This document shows, in pieces, positions 13,860-23,681 of a stretch of 29,192 nt of DNA. Origin of the DNA: Ichthyophonus hoferi (taxonomy: Eukaryota; Opisthokonta; Ichthyosporea; Ichthyophonida; Ichthyophonidae); contig NAOQ01000066.1 of assembly GCA_002751075.1 (NCBI GenBank), positions 174,489 to 203,680 of the forward strand, written 5' to 3'. The notes beneath the pieces are model-generated. The model was not told the origin of the DNA. It saw nothing but the letters and a program-made list of their open reading frames with translations, and did no database searches. The number at the start of each line of letters is the position of its first letter. Position 1 is the first letter of the stretch. Position numbers and translations under genes: made by a program.

Positions 13860-13985
13860 TATAGTGTAGTAGACCAGGTTTGTGTGGAATGGTTTAAGGG
13901 AACGGGGTAGATAGATAATGATGAATTATTTGAATGTACTTGTAAACACACGTCTATAGTGCGTATTCATACATATAAACTTGTA

Positions 13986-13991
13986 ATTAAA
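13986..13991 (+). terminator. Candidate poly(A) signal of DHX34 (ATTAAA)
   Basis: ATTAAA lies 127 bases after the DHX34 stop. An AATAAA at 14195-14200 is the alternative and would give a 3' UTR of about 350 bases. Confidence 0.45.
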
Positions 13992-14387
13992 TGTTGAATT
14001 GGCTCATATGATTCTTCCCATTAAGTAGCACCAACTAATCTTAATTGACATAATTGAGATGAATTAATATTAATTAGTATAACCCAAGGTACTTTACCCT
14101 AGGCATGTTAAACTATGCTATCATTTTAAGATAGTCATCCAATCCTTACCTTTTTACACAATAGTTAGCTAAACTAAACGAATAATATTTTAATAATAAA
14201 GAGGTTGAGCATTAATGTGCGCATACATATACATACCTAATAAAGAAAACCATTTATATGATAACAATGTAATATCATACGCTGGTAACAATAAAATCGT
14301 ATAATACCAGAGTGAAATATAAAGGCCAGCTAACTCGTAATTATAAACGTATTTTATTGGGTCTTGGTTAATGCAATGACCAATGGT

Positions 14388-14393
14388 TTTATT
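14388..14393 (-). terminator. Candidate poly(A) signal of the SMP gene (AATAAA)
   Basis: AATAAA on the minus strand about 205 bases downstream of the stop. A second AATAAA lies at 14353-14358. Confidence 0.45.
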
Positions 14394-14596
14394 CTATTAC
14401 ATGTTTTAATTGGTTACATGGTCATACACACGTACTAGAATAGAACCAATAAAAGAAATATACACTAATAAAGGCGGGATAGTATTACGGTTACACGAAT
14501 GATATTTATCCAATAACATCCAAGACATATATATCACACTAGATATGGGATATACAAGAACCAATCATATATCACTGGCGGTGGAGTGTTACCCAA

Positions 14597-14827
14597 TCAT
14601 GATTTCTTGGTAACCATTCCCGACAGACCCTTCATGCCTGAAGTGGCGCCACCTATCATACCAGTACCCATCTTGCCTAATCCTCTACCCACACCGCTAA
14701 TACCAGAGCCCACTGCATTGACACCTGCAGCTCCTGCCCCAGTTATAGAATTGCCTAATTTGCCCACAGCTGACTCCTGCTCCTTTTCAACCTTCTTTCC
14801 AAAACTCAACATATCTTCGGGATCAAC
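14597..14827 (-). other. Gly-rich C-terminal tail exon of the SMP protein
   Basis: Residues 439-514. A short charged segment (FGKKVEKEQES) is followed by about 50 residues dominated by Gly, Ala, Ser and Met with GxGxxG and GxxxG-type spacing, ending MVTKKS. No charged residue occurs between K458 and the region around GRGLGK, which suggests a membrane-associating or helix-packing tail. Function unknown. Confidence 0.8.
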
Positions 14828-17800
14828 CTAACATAGGATAAGGGGTTATGGTGTCAGTGCACTGTGCACTGGTCGCTGAAGTGAACTGAGCTTGGTCTAA
14901 AAACATAGTCGCCAAAAAACTAAAATATAAATAATTGGATTATCACTGGGACTCTAAGTATGTATGATTGACATTTTAAAACAAGAAATATAAGGTCTAA
15001 ATGGTAGTAATATGTGTATGGACAAAAGGTGCTTGATGAGGTAGAGATAAATCTTATACTAGAACATCTATAGGCCAATTAAAATACAACAGATAATGAC
15101 GGGCGTTTAACTGGGCCTATCAAGATAGATTGGGAGATATAAAATATGATTGGAGGATCGCAATATATAGATAATTATTTTTTTACAAAAATCTATATAA
15201 CATAATGTGTAGTATAATAATAATAAGAATAGAATTACAAAACAAAAAGTATAATACTAACTATTGGTAAATATGATATAATGTAAAAAATGAAGGAAGA
15301 GAAATGTACTTGTATAAAGACATACATGGTTGTATTACAATATAGGTATATAGGCAGGTAAATATATGTGCATAAGTATATAGAAATGAAATTATACTTT
15401 GTAATATTAAGCTATATAATAATATATATATATAGTATAGTATATTACATTGAGCACATACCTTAACTCCCTTGGGCCCAGCCACATCAATCTCTAGCCT
15501 ATTAGGGTATACCATCATATCGCGAACCGTATCCACTATCTTTGACTTAATCAGTGAGATCATCCCAGGCAGATCAGCTCCCAATCCTTGAATGTCGACT
15601 GCATGATTATTAGCCAATTAGTGGGTGTTTTACTGATAAGAAAGGGGAAAGGATCAATGGCTTGGAGGGTACATATAAAGATAAAGACCTTGGTTAATTC
15701 GTTAATGTGTAATGTTATGTTATACTATAAAGAGATAGGGGTATGCATGCACTTGATTTCAACTACACTATGTTTGACGTATGAATTAATTAATATAAAA
15801 AGGAATCTGGAAAAATAATTATTGATCACTTAGGAATATATATGTTTTTTTATGCATACATACATGTGTATGTACATTTGGGTATAGAAATATATATGCT
15901 GATGTAAGGGTTGACATGCTAATATGTATATATGGTGTATAAGGTTGTGTACAAAAAGGAATGTAGGCAAATGTATTTGGGTAGCAGAACGCAGATATGC
16001 CTGTGTGGTCATATATATATATATATATATATATGAGTAAAGATATATTTACTGGATAGCTTTGGCTTCTCTGGCATCTGAACCCACAAGTAGGAGAGGA
16101 AAGGCTCTTTATCCTTTAGGAGGCGTGCAAAGATGCGTAGTTTACATTTGAGGTTGAGATCCTGAATTACAAGTTTCATACCACCTAAGGAAGGAGAGGG
16201 ATAATTACCATAAGTTAGGATGGGCCCATAGTATGGTATAGTATGATATAGTATAGTATGATATAATATGATAACAATACATATGACACGACTATTGATG
16301 GTTTCTAGCCAGAATAATATAGTCTAGTATGATAATAAATATATTGAGTTTAATTCAGACCAATCTCCACATACGTTATATATATCTGTTGTATAGTACG
16401 ATTATCTATATTACACTTTTTTCCCACTCATGCACAAGCCACATTAAAAGTTAAACTAACCCTCTAACTCGCTCAGCCATTCCGGCTAAGCCCCCATAAA
16501 TATATGCACTATTGTATTGTATTAACCTATAAATACATACCCACAGCCTGGTTGGCCTCAATGACCACTCGGAAATCTCCTGCCCAGTCCACCTTGCAGT
16601 CTATAACGAGATCCTTGTCGGCTCCACGATGAATATGCCAGTCAAACAGATGGGGCATCTCTGATCCCGGGGCAAAGGCCTTAAAGACAAGGGTCTGTAC
16701 ACAGTACAGTATAGAAGACAGGGTAGAGGGAGAGGGGAGAAAAGAGAGGAGAGGGTATAGGAGACAAGAGAGTATAGATGTGTGAGAGGAGGGAAGAGGG
16801 TAGGAGAGGGTGGGGTATAGGGGAGATGGTAGAGTATAGTTGTTGGGATTTATATGCGCCAATAGAAGTCAGGAAGGGGTCGAAGAATAGTAGCTAGGGC
16901 AACTAATAAACATATCAACATCTATTTGTAACCCGTTTCATTGGTAATGGGTATATATATAGCAATAAGTCATTGGTGGGTAAAGTAGAAAACAATCAGA
17001 ATTGGCCTTTTAAGAAAGAAAAACTTAGATTTGTTCCATTAAAAAAATGAGACGCAAATTAAATGGAAGGAGATTGATATTATTCAGAAAAACAAAAGGA
17101 ACAAAACTGAAAGAAAATACAAGAGAATACAGCGTATACAATGTACATACCGTGCCAGGAATCTTAATATCGTCACAAGCCTTCTGTGCATTCTTCACTA
17201 CCTCCTCCTCTATAGTTATAGCATAGTTCAAGACAATCTGCTCCATTATCCCGTTAATCCACTCACTGGACTCGGTCTCAGGGTAGTATTTACTATCAAA
17301 TTCATCCAGGTAGGGTCTCGTCTCGTCTGTGACGGCCCGTTGCATGTAGGTATCTGCTACATAGCTCATACCTAGGGCAAACAACATGGCTAGGATAGAG
17401 CACACGCCCCAACGACCCATAACAAACACGATCATGATGAACAGGCAGTAAGTAATGAAAGGCCATAGGCCATACTTGGTGGCTAGCTCAGCAGCTTGCA
17501 CTTTAACCTGCAAAGAGTGTAATAGAAAATAGAGGGAAACACACAGATGTGTGCTTGTTAGTAAACATGGTATTGTAACACTGTAATACAATAAATATGA
17601 ATCACAATGTGGAGAGATGTATAAATAAAGCGTACATAGCCCTATCATATCGTACAGGTAAACCTAATTTACTTAGTTATAAACCATGGTAGTGTCATAA
17701 TAACGTATCATGTCCCTATTACCGGTACACACTTCTTTGTCTTACTATCCTTGACATACATAAATACCTGTCTGATTACTGGCTGCATTGCACCAATCCC

Positions 17801-20303
17801 TACAAGTGTGGCTCGTTTATAAGCTATAAAAATTTAAACATAGTTACAATTTATATACAACCAATCACAAGTAATCTCTGACGTACCTTAGGAGTGACAG
17901 CAGCGCGACCACCTCCAGTCAGATAAGCCAATGACACATCACCATAGCCATAACCATGGAAGAACTCTGCATCAAGTGAGGGTTCTTCGGTTGTGTCTAC
18001 CGTTTCCCCACTACTACCTAGGTCTAAGGCTGATGCAGCGCGACTATCACCCACTATAATATATATGTATGTGTATGTGTGTGTAAGCAGAGGAAGTGGA
18101 TAGAAGGTGTGAGATACAACTACATCAAGACACTATCATTATATTTATTATTCATAAAAAATATACATGCACCAATATAGTATTTATAATATATAAATAT
18201 CCGCTAGATTCAAGAGGGAATTTCCGTGTTTTTTAAGCGCTTACTGTTTTGATTTGTTTAAGGAAATGAGATATAGAAGGAGCGGGTTAAAGAACAAAAC
18301 AAAATAGAATAAAATGCGGTTGAGTGTGCAGAAGAAAGAGAACTGAGCAGAGACTACTGTTAATGTAGCTTGCTACTTTCTTTCTTACATGAGTGTCAAT
18401 GGGAGGATATAAAAAAAAAAAAAAACAAAAAAACAAGAACAGGTTTAATAAGCCGTTACTATATAGTGTTTTAATGAATAGCATATAAATACAATCATAT
18501 CTAATACAAAAATTGCATATAACACCAATGAAATATATGGAAATAAAATAAGTGCTACATTATAAGTCAGGTATCATGCTATACTATACTTACACATGTC
18601 GGATGGTGTGAATTTATATTTGTAATGAATGTCACCACGTGTACTAACAGGCGTCTGCAGGATAGGAATCGTGTATGAGTGTGATAGTGCACCAATCGAA
18701 TCATAAGAATAAAGTGTATATAAAGGGATAATGCATGAGTACTTATAGTGTACCAATAGAATCATAAGAATAAAGTGTATATTATAAAATAAAATAATAA
18801 TAAGCAATAAAAAAAAAACAAAAATGCTAATAAATAAATTAAAAATCAAATCATCAATCAAATATTATCATAAACTCCAAGTCAATGCAAATATATATAT
18901 ACCCATGCATCCACAATGTCCAACTCTTTTAGGGGGGTCTGGATAGTTGCAGTTCCCATGTCGTCATCAGTACCAACCCTATATATAGGTAGGTAGGCAG
19001 GCAGACAGGTAGGCAGGTGTAAAAGTAGATAGGTAGATAGATAGGTAGATAGGTAAGTAGGTAGACAGGTAGACAGGTAGGTAGGTAGGTAGGTAGGGAG
19101 ATAGGTTTGGTAGGGTTCGTCTACAACTACTATTTGTCTTTCAATTTATTTACTGACTTCTTTCTATATTTAAATAATCTTCATGTATTTTTTACCGTCA
19201 AAAAACATCAAAGAAAGCATAATAACCAATAAAGATAATTATCAGGAGAGAAAAAGGGGACAATTAATTTAATCGTGCTATAAATAAAGTATGGAAATCA
19301 TTAATATAATAACACACTAACGTAGCAAAAAAAGAAAACTACTTTAAAGCATTAAAACAACAAATGCATACATGTCCCAATCAAAGACATGGAGTTTGAT
19401 CATATCAAGATCCTCCACATCAATCGAAAACTCCTGGTTCCACTGTGGGCTAAGAGTCTTCTTTTGGGTTGTTGTCTTGCCAACATTTTTGCCGTTGATA
19501 TATATTTTTACATATGGGTCACTACTATCTAATGGAAGAGAGGGTGGTGGGTGTCAGGTGAAAAATATAAAAACATGGAGATGGAGAGTAATTGACCAAT
19601 GGAAAGTGTCTCTGTGTATCCTAAATTATTAAAGCTAAATTAATTTACTAAAAGTCAGTAAGTATTATGAAAGATGAAAATACATAAGTAGAGTGTGGGG
19701 TATATAGAAAAAGTATTGAACAATCCAGTGGGTAATGTGACCATGTGTATTTTTAAGGTATGTTAATATGAAAAAAAAGAAGTATACTAATATTGATGTG
19801 CAGCTTGCAACATAAAAATTAATCAATTAAACTACAATTTAAAATGATCCCAGACTGAATGAAAAAAGAAAAGTAGGAGGAAAAAAACTAGATTATTGTG
19901 TACTAATAACGGTGTCTTCGTATGTGTGTTTCAGTGTAATATTGTATAGTTAACTTGGTACGTTTTTGTATATATGTGAGCAATTGTCCATGTCTTAAAA
20001 TTGCACACATTGAGGAAAGGGTCTGTTTGTAAAATTTCAATAATAGTACTTCAAAGTACACAGAGTTATTACTCAACCTGATATTGTAAAAATTTATCAA
20101 TAATACTATTAATTAATATGAGGTGGCCAATTTAATTGAAACATGGGTTTGCAGTATTACTGGGGAAGAACGTTTCATCGACTGTTTCTGTTATTGAAAG
20201 ATAAGTATTTAACATAAAAAAAATACTTACTTCCGGCATCCATAGCCTTGAGGTCGCGACCCTCAATCACAGTCAGTACAAATCTTCCCGCCTGCCCAGC
20301 CAT
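14597..20303 (-). CDS. C2 - membrane hairpin - SMP lipid-transfer protein (extended synaptotagmin-like)
   Basis: Ten exons in transcript order: 20231-20303, 19372-19528, 18903-18978, 18594-18654, 17887-18053, 17151-17507, 16541-16694, 16053-16184, 15462-15598, 14597-14827. All are GT-AG with consistent phases: 1545 nt, 514 residues plus TGA. The start has A at -3 and G at +4, and an in-frame TAA lies at 20322-20324, so the N-terminus is firm. Residues 5-115 form a C2 domain with SDPYVKIYI, FDWD and DDD. Residues 193-227 are a hydrophobic hairpin and about 256-435 an SMP (TULIP-fold) domain. The tail after 439 is Gly/Ala/Met-rich. SMP proteins shuttle glycerolipids at ER contact sites. Known E-Syts and tricalbins place C2 domains after the SMP; here a single C2 comes first. 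I do not know an established gene symbol for this architecture. Confidence 0.9.
16011..16034. repeat. (AT)n dinucleotide run
   Basis: A pure AT run about 20 bases downstream, on the minus strand, of the exon 8 donor of the SMP gene. Confidence 0.9.
16715..16835. repeat. Polypurine (AG-rich) tract in SMP-gene intron
   Basis: About 120 bases of almost uninterrupted purine on the + strand, that is polypyrimidine on the transcribed-RNA sense strand, ending about 20 bases upstream of the exon 7 acceptor. It is very unlike the AT-rich surroundings. Confidence 0.85.
18671..18780. repeat. Tandem duplication, two copies with about 61-base period
   Basis: Copy 1 (18671-18720) and copy 2 (18731-18780) share GTGTACCAATAGAATCATAA-like cores followed by GAATAAAGTGTATA. 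They lie in intron 3 of the SMP gene just upstream, in transcript sense, of the exon 4 acceptor. Confidence 0.85.
18987..19106. repeat. (TAGG/TAGA)n tetranucleotide array
   Basis: About 120 bases of TAGG, TAGA and CAGG units in intron 2 of the SMP gene, starting about 8 bases from the exon 3 acceptor. On the sense strand it reads as CCTA/TCTA. Confidence 0.95.
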
Positions 20304-20315
20304 TATGATAGTTAT

Positions 20316-20330
20316 GTTGTATTATACAAC
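20316..20330. promoter_or_regulatory. Short perfect hairpin just upstream of the SMP start codon
   Basis: GTTGTA-TTA-TACAAC, 13 bases before the ATG. On the gene's strand it also contains TATAATAC. It could be a core-promoter element or a 5' UTR hairpin; a chance occurrence in AT-rich DNA is possible. Confidence 0.3.
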
Positions 20331-20625
20331 CACAATTCATACACTGATTAATTATAACCTAACTACAACAGAATACAGCATTAAGCAATGCGCTCTCTTG
20401 GCCCCCAAATGCCATCTATATTTAACAATTAAGCCCACCAATAGAAAACCTAACAGTAAACTTATTTATATAACATTTGCTCACTAAAAATATAATTATG
20501 AGGTAGAATCGCATAATGAGCCAGTCTAAAAATGGTTTTTACTGGAATACAAAGTATTACTCTTTATGGTCTGGTCTTTATGGCACTAGTGTCATGGTTG
20601 CTCAGGGTCAGAATAAATGAATGTA

Positions 20626-20720
20626 TTTAGATTACTGGTGTCTATATATAATTAGCAATCGAAAGCCCCATCCGTATATAAACAGATTACTAAAGAAATC
20701 ATTCTGGTTAAATGGCAAAC
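20626..20720 (+). repeat. Dispersed repeat, copy A
   Basis: About 95 bases aligning without gaps to 22871-22965 in the same orientation. The first 40 bases (TTTAGATTACTGGTGTCTAT, then ATATAATTAGCAATCGAAAG) are nearly identical and the remainder is weaker. Possibly a remnant of an unclassified interspersed repeat. Confidence 0.65.
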
Positions 20721-22151
20721 CAGAATTATCTATCAAACTTGAACCAGCCAATGGCAGAGGTCCTGTGACTATATAATACGCCATTTCAAATCATATGTTT
20801 TGGGTTCAGGTACAAACACATCGCTTAGGCATCCTGCCTAAAATAAGTCCTGCTGATTTGTTTAATAATAAAAAAGGTCTTATCATATCTGTAGGCCGTG
20901 TATGCAAAGAAACACGTTAAAACGCCCCTTAATTCTGTATTCTCTCTTTCTAAATGAATATAAGTCACAAGAGCACCTCCTGTCTCTACTTATTATTCCC
21001 AACATGGTAGCAAAGAAAGCTTAAATAGCTTATTATGGTCACAACTCCTAGTATGACATATTTAAAAAATATGAAAGTTCTCTTTATAATAGAAATTGCT
21101 TTTTGTTTTTTGCTATTATACTGAGTAAAGTATTTTTTGGCTGGATGTAATTTTCACTTGTAGCTATTGTTGCCATCCATAATGGGTATGATAGATAATA
21201 GCTATGCAGCTGGCATAGAAAATCAATTGGTGCTTATTTCTAAAACTTATATGAATGCCTTGTTTTTAAATAACTTGTAAAGGTAGAAGATATTAAAAAT
21301 TAATTCTCTAGTTTATCACACTTAGAAACTAATCTCCGGATATTTTTAGTTGAGGCTAGTGGTAATGATTTTATGCAGGAAACAGTTAGATTCAATGAGA
21401 ATTTAATAAAATATGCCATCACACAATTTCAGTTTGTGTAGTAATTATCTCACCCATATTTGAAGTGGCAGTTGACAATTGCAAGCACAGAATTTGGGAT
21501 AAAATTGGTATAGCCTTTATTTAGTATCACCATGGAATCAAGAGTCCCCGGTTTGTCTCAGAGAGAGCCTTTTTAATATTTTCTAGATGTATTACTTTAT
21601 ATATGCAATACTAAACAATATCATAATATATTTATGTATGTAGCCGTATTATAAAACATCCAAGTGTTGACCCCGTAGCCTGTGGATAAGCCACTACAAC
21701 TACCACAGATTACTACAGAAGTTTATGTTTGTATCTATGGGAATAAAATGCAAATCCTGTTAGAGAAAAAACACCGTTTTATACCTTCAAAAATACCATA
21801 TTTTATATAGATTACTTGATAATCTGATTAGTAATTAATTAATTAAACAGAGCTTGCCAATGCTATGTTTTTAAGTAATTAATTAGTTGTGGAAGAATAT
21901 GAAACATTAGGACCTCTGGTCTCCTATAACTACAATAACCATAGATGATACAGTGGCCCCAATGCTTTATTAAATGTTCAACTACAATATAACTACGGAA
22001 TAAATCGGCTTAAACCCCATGCTTCATAAGCTGTCTGAGAGCTGTTTGTATATCTTACTTGAAATTAAGATTAAATAAGATAAAGATGGAGTTATATTAT
22101 GAATAAATAAAAGTTACCACAAAATCTTACCACATACTCTGACAAATTATG

Positions 22152-22203
22152 TGACGCAAAAGGCTCACAAGGTGACGTCGCTCGCTGGTTTACTATGACG
22201 TCA
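22152..22203. promoter_or_regulatory. CRE/ATF-like TGACG cluster
   Basis: TGACGCAA at 22152, TGACGTCG at 22173 and the full palindrome TGACGTCA at 22196-22203, spaced 21 and 23 bases, about two helical turns. The patch is locally CpG-containing in otherwise CpG-poor sequence. It lies 1.9 kb upstream of the SMP gene start and 1.5 kb upstream of the CLPTM1 start. CREB/ATF-family binding is inferred from the consensus only. Confidence 0.5.
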
Positions 22204-22870
22204 TTGCTAGGAACTTTTTACCTTTGACATTAATCTAGACTAATCGTTTTTCACTCATATTTCAAATATGATTGATTATATTTGACAACTAGAGTATATA
22301 GTAGCTGAATCATTTATGAAGCCATTATATAGATATTTCATTAATTATTTATATGTATGGACCTTACTAGTACTAGATGTCATGACACAAGCCACTATAT
22401 AAATAGTATCTCTACGTAAATATGCAACCAACCAACATTGAATTTTATGACCGGTAGGTTAACAGTGCAATATTTTCAGAAATTAAGTATGTATATATTA
22501 TTATAGATTGATTATTATCACTGATAATCATGCTAAGCTATATTTAAAACGTCAAGATACCAACACATTATGATTGATAAGTGCAATTGATCCCATTTAC
22601 ATGGGCCACCACTGCGCAGCTCATGGACTAATCCAAGGTGTTATTTATTTATTTGCTTATTTAGTTTATTTGGATTTATTCAATAGCTGCATATTTATTG
22701 GTGGACATTAAGTCTTACCTTGTAAGCTTAATTGGCGTGGTCACAATCTTGTTTGATTCAGTTAGTCTGACCAATAACACTTACACTTTATGACCTTTTA
22801 TAACACTTGTCATAAGCGCTTACCAATAGGGTGTCCAATTTATTATAAGACAAAACAGTTTAGTTTTGTT

Positions 22871-22965
22871 TTTAGATTACTGGTGCCTATATATAATCAT
22901 CAATCGAAAGTCTTCTTTCCAATAAAATCTAATTTTAAAGAAACCTTTCTGTATTGCGGAAAGGA
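22871..22965 (+). repeat. Dispersed repeat, copy B
   Basis: Counterpart of 20626-20720, 2245 bases further on. No target duplication or terminal structure was recognised, so the element type is undetermined. Confidence 0.65.
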
Positions 22966-23681
22966 CCAGTTTGGCAAAGCATATGTTTTTTTATATAATG
23001 GAAATTATAGTTGTGAGTATAATTTTACTGTCTAGGAATAATCCTAATTGAAGTTTTTAAACATTAATATTACCATTATGGTGGTCACAACAATTTACGA
23101 TATCGTACAGGTGCACTTAGGGACTCTGTATTTTAGTGTTTTTTAAAAACAACATGATTATTGTGTTCATTTACCTTGTACTTTTTACACTTAACCCTTT
23201 GGAATATATTGCTGTATTTGCATATCATTGTATTGTATTCCATTCTAGGCACATAATCCTTTTCTGTTCTCAAATTTTTGAACCCCCATGTGAAATATCA
23301 CAATATGCGCTTGAAATTGTAAATAATCATTTTGAGCCAGTCAAACAGTTTGGCCAATAGGATCCTATCTGTTAGTACAATACAGTATTTGGTTGGTGTA
23401 TAGAGCAGCGCTGAAATACATAATTTACAAAAGTTAGTGTTAAATTTCAAATGTTCAAGAAAATATATCCAATTTTCATATAATATCTAAAATAAATTAA
23501 ATATGTTGGATAACTTATTGAATAGACCAAATATTTAGTAGGATATTCATAAAAATTTCATACAAGTACTCGCATTTAGTGATAGATATCCAGCAGCTTA
23601 TGTATTGGCGATTCATGTATATCCTGAGCTACGTTATAGTTGCCATTGCTACTCTTGTTCAGTGTTGAGACAGACACTGAG

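Larger units (their letters stand above)
13860..14596. other. Convergent intergenic region
   Basis: The 737 bases between the DHX34 stop and the stop of the minus-strand SMP gene. It contains both 3' UTRs and candidate poly(A) signals on both strands. It has many CCAAT/ATTGG words, and no ORF or RNA gene is seen. Confidence 0.8.
15462..17507 (-). other. Membrane hairpin and SMP domain exons 6-9
   Basis: Exon 6 carries WPFITYCLFIMIVFVM, GRWG, then CSILAMLFALGMSY: two hydrophobic halves around a short polar turn, as in E-Syt anchors. The SMP follows: SSEWINGIMEQIV, FKAFAPGSEMPHLFDW, DLVIDCKVDWAGDFRVVIE, MKLVIQDLNLKCKLRIFARL, IQGLGADLPGMISLIKSKI, MVYPNRLEIDV. These are in the canonical SMP order, including the lipid-groove strand and the P-N-R-x-E end. 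Confidence 0.88.
18594..20303 (-). other. N-terminal C2 domain exons 1-4
   Basis: Residues 1-122. There is no signal peptide: the protein starts MAGQAGRFVLTVIEGRDL directly with the first C2 strand. The acidic loop residues D22, D28, D74, D76 and D82 occupy the usual Ca2+ ligand positions, so Ca2+-dependent lipid binding is likely. The exon 4 donor must be GTAAGT at 18593 to keep the phase. Confidence 0.9.
20304..23681. other. Divergent intergenic region between the SMP gene and CLPTM1
   Basis: The 3378 bases contain both promoters but no gene I can support. Two reading frames at 22790-23035 and 23136-23360 have no recognisable domain. The region contains a cluster of TGACG motifs, a pair of direct repeats and several CCAAT words. 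The remainder is AT-rich unique sequence. Confidence 0.75.

Noticed and set aside
18408-18440. Poly(A) run as the tail of a SINE or processed copy
   Set aside because: No recognisable body or flanking target duplication; several similar A runs occur in the window.
22790-23035. 81-residue frame in the divergent intergenic region
   Set aside because: No recognisable domain, it overlaps repeat copy B, and the homologous copy A has a stop in the corresponding frame.
23136-23360. 74-residue frame upstream of CLPTM1
   Set aside because: No homology recognised and composition typical of AT-rich random frames.
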